A program made the position numbers and the translations under genes. The notes beneath the pieces were generated by a model. That model saw only the letters and a program-made list of their open reading frames with translations. It was not told the DNA's origin and did not search any database. Of a DNA stretch of 64,000 nucleotides, positions 34,821 to 44,112 are shown piece by piece; the first letter of the stretch is position 1, and the number at the start of each line of letters is the position of its first letter. The DNA comes from DASSUW01 sp963792385 (GTDB taxonomy: Bacteria > Actinomycetota > Thermoleophilia > Solirubrobacterales > Solirubrobacteraceae): positions 186,001 through 250,000 of the forward strand of contig CAWBVZ010000006.1 in NCBI GenBank assembly GCA_963792385.1. Direction: 5' to 3'.

Positions 34821-37577
34821 ATGCTGATAGGGCGAGCCCACGAGCGCGCCCAGATCGAGCGCCTGCTCGCCGGCGCGCGGCTGGGCACGAGCGGCGTGCT
34901 CGTCGTGGCCGGCGAACCGGGCATCGGCAAGACCGCCCTGCTCGAGCACGCGATCGAGCGGGCGGCCAGCATGAGCGTGCTGCGGGCGCGCGGCGTCGAG
35001 TCCGAGGCGGAGATCCCGTTCGCCGGCCTGCTCGCGCTGCTGCGGCCGGCGCTCGACCGGCTCGATGACATACCGCCGCCACAGGCCGCCGCACTGCGCG
35101 GTGCGCTCGGGCTCGCGCCCGGCGTCGAGCGCGACCGCTTCCTGATCGGCGCGGCGACGCTCAGCCTGCTGGCGGCCCACGCGGAACGGCAGCCGCTGCT
35201 GGTGGCGATCGACGACACGCACTGGCTGGACGAGTCGTCGCTCGCCGCGATCCTGTTCGCCGTCCGCCGCCTGCTCGCCGACGCGGTCGCGACGCTGCTC
35301 ACGGTCCGCTCCGGCGAGGCGTCCCCGGCGCCGGACGCGTTCCTGCCCACGCTCCAGCTCGAGGGCCTCGACCGCGAGACGGCCGGCGCGGTGCTCGAGC
35401 AGCACGCCGGCCGGCCGTTGCCTCCCGGCGCCGCGGATCGCCTGTTCGAGGCCACGCTCGGCAACCCGCTGGCGCTGGTCGAGCTGGCGGCGGCTGCCGC
35501 GGACGAGCCGGACGAGCGCGCGTTCGGGATCGAGACGAGCGTCGAGCGCGCCTTCGCGCGGCGGGTGGAGTCGCTGCCCGGACCGGCGCGGCGCACGCTG
35601 GCGCTCGCGGCAGCGGAGGACGCCGGCGACCTGTCCGTGCTCGGGCCGGCCGCGACCGCGCTCGGCCTGGACCTCAGCGACCTGGCGGCGGCCGAGCGCG
35701 CGGGGCTCGTCTCGATCGCGGTCGAGCTGCTCGCCTTCTGCCACCCGCTCGCGCGCTCGGCCGCGTACCGGTCGGCCCCGCCGGACGAGCGCCGCGCAGC
35801 GCACGCGGCACTCGCCGCGGCGCTCGCCGGCCGGGTCGACGAGGACCGGCGGGCGTGGCATCTGGCCGCCGCCGCGTTCGGGCCCGACGCCGCCGCCGCG
35901 GATGCGCTCGACGGGGCCGGCCAACGAGCGCGCGCCCGCAGCGCCTACGCGGCCGCCGCCACGTCGTACGAGCGCGCCGCTCGTCTGACGGAGGCGCTCC
36001 CCGATCGCTCGCACCGCCTGTTCGCCGCCGCCGAGGCAGCGTGGCTCGCCGGCCACGCCGAGCGCGCCGCGCGGCTGCTCCAGGACGCGCGCGACGTGTG
36101 CTCCGACCCCGGCCTGCGGCTCGAGATCGACCACCTCCGCGGCCACTCGGCGCTGCGCCTGGGCCGGGCCGTGGATGCACACGACATCCTCGTCGACGCC
36201 GCCGAGCAGGCGGCGACGCTCGACCCCGCGAGGGCGGTGGTGATGTTTGCCGAGGCGGCGGATGCGTCCCTGCTAACGGCGCGCCCGGAGGCGATGCTGC
36301 GCGCCGCCCAGCGCGCCTGGGATGCACTGCAACCGGACTCCGGCGAGCGAGAGCGATTCTTCGCAGGGCTCGCACTCGGCATGGCGCTGATCTACAACGG
36401 CCGCGGTGAGGAGGGCGCCGGGCTGCTGCGTGACGCCGTCGAGATCCTCGAGCGCTCCGACGCGCTTTCGGGCGATCCCCGGCTTCTCTCCTCCGCGGCG
36501 CTCGGTCCGATGTGGCTGCGCGAGGCCGCCGAGAGCCGCGCGCTCGTGGCGCGCGCGATCGAGTCGGCACGCAGCGAGGGCGCGCTCGGTGCGCTGCCGT
36601 TCTCGCTCTGGATGGCTGCCCGGGATGCAGCGACCAGCGACCGCCTGGCGGTCGCGGAGGCGCTGTTCGAGGAGGCGATCCGGCTCGCGCGTGAGACGGG
36701 CCAGGCGACGTCGCTGTGCGCCGGCCTGGCGGGGCTCGCGTTGGTCGCGGCGCGCCAGGGCCGCGAGCAGGTCTGCCGCGAGTACGCCGGCGATGCGCTC
36801 GCCCTCACCGGCCGGCTCGGCCTCGCGTTCTTCCGGCTCTGGGCGCTCGACGCGCTCGCGGAGCTCGAGCTCGGGCTCGGCCGCATCGAGCCGGCGATCG
36901 AGGTCCTCGAGGAGAAGGAGCGGCTGCTCTCCGAGCGCGGTATCGCCGACCCCGACGTATCGGCGGTGCCAGAGCTGGTCGAGGCCCTGGTGCGGATCGA
37001 CCGCGTCGACGACGCCGCCGGCATGCTCGACGAGTTCGCCGGCCGCGCGACCGCGAAGGGCCAGCCGTGGGCGCTGGCACGGCTCGCACGCTGTCGCGGC
37101 CTGGTCGCCGGCCCGGAGGCGTTCAGCGCCCATTTCGACGAGGCGCTCGCGCTGCACGCGCTGACGCCCGACGGCTTCGAGCAGGCGCGCACTCACCTGT
37201 GCCACGGCGAGCAGCTCCGGCGCACGCGCCGGCGCGTGCAGGCGCGCGAGGAGCTGCGGCGGGCCGTCGACATGTTCGACGAGCTCGGGGCGGCGCCGTG
37301 GGCGGAGCGCGCCCGGGCCGAGTTGCTCGCCACCGGCGAGACGGCGCGCAAGCGCGACGCGAGCACGCTCGACCAGCTGACGCCGCGCGAGCTCCAGGTC
37401 GCGCTCGTGCTCGCCGAAGGCCACACGACCCGCGAGGCGGCCGCGAAGCTGTTCCTCAGCCCGAAGACCGTCGACTACCACCTGCGCAGCGTCTACCGCA
37501 AGCTCGGGATCAGCTCGCGCCCCGAGCTGGCCGATGCGATCGGAGCCGAACCCGCCAAAGCCCAGGTGCCCTCCTGA
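34821..37577 (+). CDS. Large ATP-binding LuxR (LAL-type) transcriptional regulator
   Basis: 918 aa. Walker A GEPGIGKT (31-38), Walker B-like LLVAIDDTHWLDESS, a long helical TPR-like middle region, and a C-terminal LuxR helix-turn-helix (LDQLTPRELQVALVLAEGH, then FLSPKTVDYHLRSVYRKLG). Such MalT-like activators use ATP and a small effector. It lies 62 bases upstream of the methyltransferase and hydrolase-glycosyltransferase pair, making them the obvious candidate targets. Confidence 0.92.
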   Translation: MLIGRAHERAQIERLLAGARLGTSGVLVVAGEPGIGKTALLEHAIERAASMSVLRARGVESEAEIPFAGLLALLRPALDRLDDIPPPQAAALRGALGLAPGVERDRFLIGAATLSLLAAHAERQPLLVAIDDTHWLDESSLAAILFAVRRLLADAVATLLTVRSGEASPAPDAFLPTLQLEGLDRETAGAVLEQHAGRPLPPGAADRLFEATLGNPLALVELAAAAADEPDERAFGIETSVERAFARRVESLPGPARRTLALAAAEDAGDLSVLGPAATALGLDLSDLAAAERAGLVSIAVELLAFCHPLARSAAYRSAPPDERRAAHAALAAALAGRVDEDRRAWHLAAAAFGPDAAAADALDGAGQRARARSAYAAAATSYERAARLTEALPDRSHRLFAAAEAAWLAGHAERAARLLQDARDVCSDPGLRLEIDHLRGHSALRLGRAVDAHDILVDAAEQAATLDPARAVVMFAEAADASLLTARPEAMLRAAQRAWDALQPDSGERERFFAGLALGMALIYNGRGEEGAGLLRDAVEILERSDALSGDPRLLSSAALGPMWLREAAESRALVARAIESARSEGALGALPFSLWMAARDAATSDRLAVAEALFEEAIRLARETGQATSLCAGLAGLALVAARQGREQVCREYAGDALALTGRLGLAFFRLWALDALAELELGLGRIEPAIEVLEEKERLLSERGIADPDVSAVPELVEALVRIDRVDDAAGMLDEFAGRATAKGQPWALARLARCRGLVAGPEAFSAHFDEALALHALTPDGFEQARTHLCHGEQLRRTRRRVQAREELRRAVDMFDELGAAPWAERARAELLATGETARKRDASTLDQLTPRELQVALVLAEGHTTREAAAKLFLSPKTVDYHLRSVYRKLGISSRPELADAIGAEPAKAQVPS

Positions 37578-37639
37578 TGCGAGCTCTCCTGGCGCCGCCT
37601 ACCGTCGCGTCCACAAAGTGGAACTCCCAAGGAGAACGC

Positions 37640-38710
37640 GTGGCGACCCAGGTCGAAGTGCAGGTCGATACGGAGAAGGTCGAGCAGTTCGTCCACCGGG
37701 CCGTCGGAGAGCTCGGCGCCACGCTGAACGCCGCGCTCGTCGTGATCGGCGACCGGCTCGGGCTGTACAAGGCGATGGCAGGAGCGGGCCCGCTCACCGC
37801 GGGCGAGCTGGCCGAGCGAACCGGCACCAGCGAGCGCTGCGTGCGCGAGTGGCTGAACGCCCAGGTCGCCGGCGCCTACGTCACCCACGAGGACGGCCGC
37901 TACACGCTGCCCGCCGAGCACGCGCTCGTGCTCGCCGACGAGGACAGCCCGGCGTTCCTCGCCGGCGCCTTCGAGCTGATCGCGGCCGCCGTGCGCGACG
38001 AGCCGAGGATCACCGAGGCGTTCCGCAGCGGGGTCGGCGCCGGCTGGCACGAGCACGACCGGGCGCTGTTCGAAGGCTCCGAGCGCTTCTCCCGGCCTGC
38101 CTACCGCGCGCACCTCGTGCCGTCGTGGATCCCCGCCCTCGAGGGCGTCGAGGACAAGCTGCTGGCGGGCGCCCGCGTCGCCGACGTCGGCTGTGGCCAC
38201 GGCGCGCCCACGCTGATCATGGCCGAGGCCTTCCCGGCGTCGGAGTTCACCGGCTTCGACTGCCACCAGCGGTCGATCGACGAGGCGACCACTCGGGCGC
38301 ACGAGGCCGGCCTGAGCGACCGCGTGCGGTTCAGCGCCGCCGGCGCGCAGGAGTACCCTGGCGCGGGCTACGACCTCGTCACGACCTTCGACTGCCTGCA
38401 CGACATGGGCGATCCCGTGACCGCCGCGCGCCACGTGCTCGAGACGCTCGACGACGACGGTGCGTGGCTGATCGTCGAGCCGTTCGCGGGCGACCACTTG
38501 GACGACAACCTGACCCCGGTCGGCCGGCTCTACTACGCGCTCTCGACGCTCGTGTGCACGCCCGCGTCCCTGTCCCAGGACGTCGGGCTCGCGCTCGGCG
38601 CCCAGGCCGGCGAGGCGCGCCTGCGCGACGTCGTTACCGCGGCCGGCTTCACGCGCTTCCGGCGCGTCGCCGAGACACCGCTCCACCTCGTACTGGAGGC
38701 ACGGCCATGA
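37640..38710 (+). CDS. Class I SAM-dependent methyltransferase
   Basis: 356 aa from a GTG at 37640, with AAGGAG five bases upstream. N-terminal winged helix (about 45-95, GELAERTGTSERCVREWLNA), then SAM motif I VADVGCGHGAP (about 180) and downstream acid FDCHQRSI. This is the layout of O-methyltransferase-like proteins with a dimerisation wing. The stop overlaps the fusion gene (ATGA). It probably methylates the same small molecule that the fusion enzyme handles; substrate unknown. Confidence 0.88.
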   Translation: MATQVEVQVDTEKVEQFVHRAVGELGATLNAALVVIGDRLGLYKAMAGAGPLTAGELAERTGTSERCVREWLNAQVAGAYVTHEDGRYTLPAEHALVLADEDSPAFLAGAFELIAAAVRDEPRITEAFRSGVGAGWHEHDRALFEGSERFSRPAYRAHLVPSWIPALEGVEDKLLAGARVADVGCGHGAPTLIMAEAFPASEFTGFDCHQRSIDEATTRAHEAGLSDRVRFSAAGAQEYPGAGYDLVTTFDCLHDMGDPVTAARHVLETLDDDGAWLIVEPFAGDHLDDNLTPVGRLYYALSTLVCTPASLSQDVGLALGAQAGEARLRDVVTAAGFTRFRRVAETPLHLVLEARP

Positions 38711-40842
38711 CCGCCGCTCCGACCACCGGCCCGCGCGAGCAGACGCGTGCTCGCTACCCCGACGAAGAGGGCTACATCGAGCGCGACGGCGTGCGGATCT
38801 TCTACGAGGTCTACGGAGCCGGCGACCCGACCGTGTTGCTGCTCCCGACCTGGACGATCGTGCATTCGCGCCACTGGAAGGCGCAGATCGCCTACCTCGC
38901 CCGCCACTTCCGCGTCATCACCTTCGACGGCCGCGGCAACGGCAAGTCCGACCGCCCGCCCGGCGTCGCTCCGTACATCGAGGCGGAGTTCGCCGCCGAC
39001 GCGCTCGCCGTGCTCGACGCGACGAAGACCGAGAAGGCAGTGCTGATGGGGCTCTCGTGCGCGGCGCTGTGGGGCACGCTGCTCGCCGCGAACCACCCGG
39101 AGCGGGTGTCGTCGATCGCCTACATCGGCCCGGCGGTCCCACTCGCGCTCGGGCACCCGGAGCGCGCGATCGTCGGGCGCTTCGAGGAGGAGCTCGATAC
39201 GGACGAGGGCTGGGCGAAGTACAACCGCCACTACTGGCAGCGGGACTACGAGGGATTCCTCGAGTTCTTCTTCGCCAAGATGTTCAATGAGCCGCACTCG
39301 ACGAAGCAGATCGAGGACTGCATCGGCTGGGCGCTCGAGACCGACCCGGAGACGCTCGCCAACACGATGTCGGCGCTCAACCTCTGCGGCACCGAGGAGT
39401 TCGCCGAGGTGTGCGCCCGCGTGCGCTGCCCGGTGCTCGTGATCCACGGCGACGAGGACCTGATCCGCCCGCACGCCCAGGGCGAGGCGCTCGCGCGCCT
39501 GACCGGCGGCCAGCTCGTGACGATCGAGGGCGCGGGGCACGGCCCGCAGGCACGCGACCCGGTGAAGGTGAACGTCCTGCTGCGCGAGTTCGTCGACAGC
39601 CAGAAGCCGCCCGAGCGCGTCTGGACCCGCGGCCGCAACCGGCGCAAGCGGGCGCTGATGGTCTGTTCGCCGATCGGGCTCGGGCACGCGCGCCGCGACG
39701 TAGCGATCGCGAAGGAGCTGCGCAACCTCCATCCCGACCTCGAGATCGACTGGCTCGCCCAGCACCCGGTGACCAGGGTGCTCGAGGCCGAGGGCGAGCG
39801 GATCCACCCGGCGAGCGCGCTGCTCGCCAACGAGTCCGGTCACATCGAGTCCGAGTCGGCCGAGCACGACCTGCACTGCTTCCACGCGTGGCGGCGGATG
39901 GACGAGATCCTCGTCGCCAACTACATGGTCTTCGACGACGTCGTGCGCGACCAGGCCTACGACCTGTGGATCGGCGACGAGGCGTGGGACGTCGACTACT
40001 TCCTGCACGAGAACCCGGAGCGCAAGCGCGCGGCGTACGTCTGGCTGACCGACTTCGTCGGTTGGCTCCCGATGGAGGACGGCGGCGAGCGCGAGCCGTT
40101 CCTGACCGCCGACTACAACGCCGAGATGATCGAGCAGATCGCCCGTTACCCGCGCGTGCGCGACCGCGCGCTGTTCGTCGGCCACCCGGACGACGTGGTG
40201 CCCGAGCGGTTCGGGCCGGAGCTGCCGGAGATCCGCGCGTGGACCGAGCAGCACTACGCGTTCCCCGGCTACGTCAGCGGCTTCGACCCGGCCGCGTTCG
40301 CCGATCGTGAGAAGCTGCGAGCGGAGCTCGGCTACCGGCCGGGCGAGCAGGTGTGCATCGTGACCGTCGGCGGGTCCGGCGTCGGCGAGCACCTGCTGCG
40401 GCGCGTGATCGCGGCGTTCCCGGGCGCGAAGGAGCGCGTCCCGAACCTGCGCATGATCGTCGTCGCCGGTCCGCGGATCGACCCGGCGTCGCTCCCGGCC
40501 GCCGACGGGCTCGAGGTGCGCGCCTACGTGCACGACCTCTACCGGCACTTCGCGGCGTGCGACCTGGCGGTCGTGCAGGGCGGCCTGACGACCGCGATGG
40601 AGCTGACCGCCAACAAGCGCCCATTCCTGTGCTTCCCGCTCCGGCACCACTTCGAGCAGAACTTCCACGTGCGCCACCGGCTCGAGCGTTACGGCGCCGG
40701 CCGCTACATGGACTACGAGACCGACGGTCCCGAGGAGATCGCCGATGCGATCGCCGCGGAGATCGGCCGCGAGGTCAACTACCGCGACGTGGAGGCCGAC
40801 GGAGCGGCGCGCGCGGCGGCTGCGATCGCGGAGTTGCTCTAG
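38707..40842 (+). CDS. Fused alpha/beta hydrolase - glycosyltransferase
   Basis: 711 aa. Residues about 20-305 are an alpha/beta hydrolase with nucleophile Ser117 (GLSCA), Asp in HGDEDLIRP and His in GAGHGPQARDP. Residues about 325-710 are a GT-B glycosyltransferase of the MurG/UGT-like type: SPIGLGHARRDVAIAKELR at the start, VTVGGSGVGEHLLRRV in the donor domain, then VVQGGLTTAMEL and a late RHHFEQNFHVRHRLERYGAG. The frame is unbroken throughout, so the fusion is real as read. It is coupled to the methyltransferase. A role tailoring a lipid or secondary metabolite is inferred. Confidence 0.85.
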   Translation: MTAAPTTGPREQTRARYPDEEGYIERDGVRIFYEVYGAGDPTVLLLPTWTIVHSRHWKAQIAYLARHFRVITFDGRGNGKSDRPPGVAPYIEAEFAADALAVLDATKTEKAVLMGLSCAALWGTLLAANHPERVSSIAYIGPAVPLALGHPERAIVGRFEEELDTDEGWAKYNRHYWQRDYEGFLEFFFAKMFNEPHSTKQIEDCIGWALETDPETLANTMSALNLCGTEEFAEVCARVRCPVLVIHGDEDLIRPHAQGEALARLTGGQLVTIEGAGHGPQARDPVKVNVLLREFVDSQKPPERVWTRGRNRRKRALMVCSPIGLGHARRDVAIAKELRNLHPDLEIDWLAQHPVTRVLEAEGERIHPASALLANESGHIESESAEHDLHCFHAWRRMDEILVANYMVFDDVVRDQAYDLWIGDEAWDVDYFLHENPERKRAAYVWLTDFVGWLPMEDGGEREPFLTADYNAEMIEQIARYPRVRDRALFVGHPDDVVPERFGPELPEIRAWTEQHYAFPGYVSGFDPAAFADREKLRAELGYRPGEQVCIVTVGGSGVGEHLLRRVIAAFPGAKERVPNLRMIVVAGPRIDPASLPAADGLEVRAYVHDLYRHFAACDLAVVQGGLTTAMELTANKRPFLCFPLRHHFEQNFHVRHRLERYGAGRYMDYETDGPEEIADAIAAEIGREVNYRDVEADGAARAAAAIAELL

Positions 40843-40981
40843 CAACTGGGCGCACAAGTCTCTGCCCCACGTCTACAGTGTGTGATTGAGGGCATCGCAC
40901 GGCGAGATCGGTGGCGGAGCCCCGGTAGCGCCGCCTGACCTCCGGAATTGGCCAAGAGAGGCGTTCTCGGAGGTAACCAGC

Positions 40982-42055
40982 GTGCCGCGCGACGTTCAGT
41001 CCCAGACCCAGCAGGACGCCGACCAGACGGCGTCGGACCTGGATCAGACGCAGGCCGATGCCGACCAGTCGGCGGCGGACGACGACCAGACGGCTTCGAA
41101 CACCGATCAGGACCTGGCCAACCGCGACCAGAGCGCCTCGGATCGCGACCAGGCCGCGGCCGACGCGGAGCACGGCAACGGCGACGTGGCGGTCGCCCGG
41201 GCACACGAGGCGTCGCGCCGGGAGCGCGAGGCGGCCAGCCGCGAGCGCGACTCGACGGCCGCGGTGCGCGCCCGCACAACCGCCCAGCGCCTGGCGACGG
41301 CGGAACAGCGCGACGAGGTTGGCCGGGCACGGGACCTGATCGCCGCGGGCCGCGATCGCACAGCCGAGATGCGCGACAAGGCGGCAGACGCGCGCGACAA
41401 GGCCGCAGACGCGCGCGAGACCCGCGCCGCCGAGACGGGTGGGCCGCCGAACCCGTCCACCGCCCCGCTGAGAGCGCTCAGGCTCGCAGGCGCGGTCTTG
41501 CGCAGACAGGCGGCACTGGAGCGCTACGCGGCAGCGGACGACCGCAAGGCCGCCGCAGCGGACCGTGAAGAGGCCGCGCTCGACCGCAGCGACGCCGGCC
41601 TCGACGAGCTGACCGGCATCTTCCGGCGCGGGACGGGCGAGCTCGCCCTCGCCCACGAGGTCGATCGCTCGCGGCGGCTCGGCCTTCCAATGGTCGTCGC
41701 GATGATCGACGTCGACGCGCTCAAAGCCGTCAACGACAACTTCGGGCACGCGACGGGCGACGCGCTGTTGCGCGACGTCGTCACCGCGATCACGTCGACG
41801 ACGCGGTCCTACGACATCACGATGCGCTGGGGCGGCGACGAGTTCATCTGCGCGCTGTCCGACGTGACGCTCGACGTGGCGTCGAAGCGCACGGGGAGGA
41901 TCCGGGACGCGCTCGAAGAGCTCCGGCACGGGGCCACGCTCACCACCGGGCTCGCCGAGCTGCAGCCCGACGACAGCCTCGAGAGCCTGATCGCGCGCGC
42001 CGACGCCGACCTCTACGCCGCGAAACGCAGGCGCTTCACGCCGAGCAAGGGCTAG
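40982..42055 (+). CDS. Soluble diguanylate cyclase with DxDQ heptad repeats
   Basis: 357 aa. The GTG at 40982 is chosen because GGAGGT lies 7 bases upstream. Residues about 8-60 hold seven heptads of the form (D/N)xDQxxx, then a long Arg/Glu/Ala coiled coil (about 70-160, with RDKAADARDKAADARE), and a GGDEF domain (about 220-350) with WGGDEF at 283-288 and an I-site RSYD five residues before it. No membrane helix. The acidic heptads probably oligomerise or bind a partner to control cyclase activity. Confidence 0.88.
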   Translation: MPRDVQSQTQQDADQTASDLDQTQADADQSAADDDQTASNTDQDLANRDQSASDRDQAAADAEHGNGDVAVARAHEASRREREAASRERDSTAAVRARTTAQRLATAEQRDEVGRARDLIAAGRDRTAEMRDKAADARDKAADARETRAAETGGPPNPSTAPLRALRLAGAVLRRQAALERYAAADDRKAAAADREEAALDRSDAGLDELTGIFRRGTGELALAHEVDRSRRLGLPMVVAMIDVDALKAVNDNFGHATGDALLRDVVTAITSTTRSYDITMRWGGDEFICALSDVTLDVASKRTGRIRDALEELRHGATLTTGLAELQPDDSLESLIARADADLYAAKRRRFTPSKG

Positions 42056-42690
42056 TCGATCAAGCGGCGCTCGACCGCCCAGCGGCTGAGCTCGTGCCGG
42101 TTGGACAGCTGGAGCTTGCGCAGCACCGCCGACACGTGCGCCTCGACGGTCTTGGTCGAGATCGAGAGCCGCTGCGCGATCTCCTTGTAGAGATAGCCGC
42201 GCGCGATGTGGCGCAGCACCTCGCGCTCGCGTGCGGTCAGCTGGTCGAGCTGGGGATCGACCTCGCGCTCGGGCAGGCCGCTCGCGAACCGGTCGAGCAC
42301 GAAGCCGGCCAGGCGCGGAGAGAACACCGCGTCGCCGTCGGCGATCCGGCGCACCGCGTCGGCCAGCTCGGGGCCGGAGATCGTCTTCGTCACGTACCCG
42401 CGCGCACCCGCGCGGATCACCGCGATCACGTCCTCCGGCGCGTCGCTCACCGACAGCGCGAGGAACCGCTGTGCCGGGCGCTTGAGCGCGACCCGACGGA
42501 TCACCTCGACGCCGCCGCCGCCCGGCATCTGCACGTCGAGTAGGACGACGTCGGGCTCGGACTCGAGCACGAGCGCCACTGCCTCGTCGACGGTGCCGGC
42601 GTCGCCGCGCACGTCCACCAGTCCGTCCAGCTCGGCGCGCACGCCGGAGCGGAACAGGTGGTGATCGTCGACGATCACGACGGAGGTCAT
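42052..42690 (-). CDS. NarL/LuxR-family response regulator
   Basis: 212 aa. Receiver: VVIVDDHHLFRSG (acidic pair), phosphoacceptor in VVLLDVQMP, Lys in GYVTKTI; LuxR HTH: LTAREREVLRHIARGYLYKE, then LSISTKTVEAHVSAVLRKL. The ATG overlaps the kinase stop (ATGA). It is the output of the PspC-kinase module and resembles LiaR/VraR-type regulators in context. Confidence 0.93.
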   Translation of the reverse strand: MTSVVIVDDHHLFRSGVRAELDGLVDVRGDAGTVDEAVALVLESEPDVVLLDVQMPGGGGVEVIRRVALKRPAQRFLALSVSDAPEDVIAVIRAGARGYVTKTISGPELADAVRRIADGDAVFSPRLAGFVLDRFASGLPEREVDPQLDQLTAREREVLRHIARGYLYKEIAQRLSISTKTVEAHVSAVLRKLQLSNRHELSRWAVERRLID

Positions 42691-43910
42691 CGCTCGAGCA
42701 CCAGTTCGACCTCGGTGCCGCCGCCGAGCTCCGTGTGCACGACGGCGCGCCCGCCGTGGCGCTCCATCCGGCCGATGATCGACTCGCGCACGCCGCGCCG
42801 GTCGGCCGGCACCGCCGTGGGATCAAAGCCTGGCCCGCGGTCGCGCACGAACACCTCGATGCGCCCGGCGGCGACCTCGGCGTAGAGCGCGACCGGGCCG
42901 TCGCCGGCGAACTTCGCGGCGTTCACGAGCGCCTCGCGCGCCGCGGCGACGAGCGCCTCCGCGCGCGCATCGAGCGGCGCGTCGCCGACCGCCACGACCT
43001 CGACGGGGACGCCGTGCGCCTCCTCGACCTCGGCCGCGGCGGCCTCGAGCGCGAGCGCCACGGTGTCGTTGCCGGCCGCGCCGCGCCCGTTCAGCCAGGC
43101 GCGCAGCTCGCGCTCCTGGCGGCGCGCGAGCGCGGCGACCTCGCGCGGGTCGTCGACGCGGCGCTGCATCAGCGCCAGCGTCTGCAGCACGGAGTCGTGC
43201 AGGTGCGCGGCCACCTCGGCGCGCTCCTGGGAGCGGATCCGCTCGGATCGCTCCGACGACAGCCCGCGCACGAGCCGCAGCCACCACGGCGCCAGGATCA
43301 GCGTCAGCGTGATCAGGACGACGAAGACGGCGAGCAGCACGTCGCGCGCCGGCTGCAGTGCGTTGTTGAGCCACAGGAAGATCAGGCCGCCGCCCACGAC
43401 CAGCGCCGCGCCGACGACGGCACGGCTTGCGACGTCCGGCGGGAGCCGCAACGCGATCGGCCCGCTGCGGGGCGCCGCCGAGGCGGTCGGTGGCGGCACC
43501 GCTTCCTCGGCGGGCGTCGTCGACTGGCGCCAGATCAGTGCGCCACCGGCGGCGGCGAGGACCAGCGGCCACACGATCGCGTCGCTGAACCAGATCCCCC
43601 ACTCGCGCAGGAGCAGCAGCGCCGCGAGCAGGAGCAGCACCGCGCCGGCGAGCGCCATCCAGGTGTCGCCGCGACCCGCGATCCGCTCGATCGGGGCCCT
43701 CGCGCTGCCCTCGCCGGGCATCACGGCCCAGCCGAGCACGTACAGCGCGAGACCCGCCCCGCCGGCGGCCGACAGGGCCACGAAGCCGACCCGCACGATG
43801 ATCGGGTCGATCGCCAGCCTGCGAGCGATCCCGGCGGCCACGCCGGCCACGATGCCGCGTTCGGGATCGCGGCGCAGCGAGACGGCGGCGGACGCGCTCA
43901 TACCGGCCAT
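42687..43910 (-). CDS. PspC-domain sensor histidine kinase
   Basis: 407 aa. N-terminal PspC domain (about 10-70, RDPERGIVAGVAAGIARRL, then LALYVLGWAVMPGE), further membrane helices to about 225, the phosphoacceptor His in EVAAHLHDSVLQTLALM, and an ATPase with N-box EALVNAAKFAG. PspC fusions with HisKA_3 kinases monitor envelope stress in actinobacteria. The kinase is followed by its regulator and preceded by LiaI- and LiaF-like genes. Confidence 0.9.
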   Translation of the reverse strand: MAGMSASAAVSLRRDPERGIVAGVAAGIARRLAIDPIIVRVGFVALSAAGGAGLALYVLGWAVMPGEGSARAPIERIAGRGDTWMALAGAVLLLLAALLLLREWGIWFSDAIVWPLVLAAAGGALIWRQSTTPAEEAVPPPTASAAPRSGPIALRLPPDVASRAVVGAALVVGGGLIFLWLNNALQPARDVLLAVFVVLITLTLILAPWWLRLVRGLSSERSERIRSQERAEVAAHLHDSVLQTLALMQRRVDDPREVAALARRQERELRAWLNGRGAAGNDTVALALEAAAAEVEEAHGVPVEVVAVGDAPLDARAEALVAAAREALVNAAKFAGDGPVALYAEVAAGRIEVFVRDRGPGFDPTAVPADRRGVRESIIGRMERHGGRAVVHTELGGGTEVELVLER

Positions 43911-43920
43911 CTTGGCAGCG

Positions 43921-44112
43921 TCAGTCGCGGCCGCGGGGCCCTTCCAGCCCCGCGACCAGGAGGATCGCCCCGAGCGTCGCGATCAGCAACGGCAGCGCGT
44001 AGCCGAACCGCAGGTTGATCACCTCGACGCGATCGAGCAGCAGCACCACGCCGGTGAGCGTGATCGCCAGCCCGGCGACGAGCGACGTGCGGTCCGCGCG
44101 CTTCACGCGCAC
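43921..44112 (-). CDS. Small two-helix membrane protein (LiaI-like)
   Basis: 63 aa. Two hydrophobic helices, LVAGLAITLTGVVLLLD and ALPLLIATLGAILLVAGL, with short basic ends. Size and position resemble LiaI-type components of envelope-stress operons. It overlaps the preceding PspC/LiaF-like gene by 10 bases. Confidence 0.7.
   Translation of the reverse strand: MRVKRADRTSLVAGLAITLTGVVLLLDRVEVINLRFGYALPLLIATLGAILLVAGLEGPRGRD

Noticed and set aside
33939..36182. Long open frame on the minus strand opposite the SMP-30-like and LAL genes
   Set aside because: Arg/Gly/Ala-rich shadow with no domain, while the plus-strand genes are clear.
36716..37639. Upstream extension of the methyltransferase gene
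   Set aside because: The GTG at 37640 has a strong ribosome site and removes sequence shadowing the LAL gene.
40843..40981. Possible c-di-GMP riboswitch upstream of the second diguanylate cyclase
   Set aside because: Some GGC-rich pairing occurs, but the conserved GEMM loop sequences and tetraloop receptor are not present, so it is not listed.
41010..41165. Tandem 21-base repeat resembling a repeat array or CRISPR
   Set aside because: The periodicity comes from in-frame DxDQ heptads; there are no spacers and codons vary.
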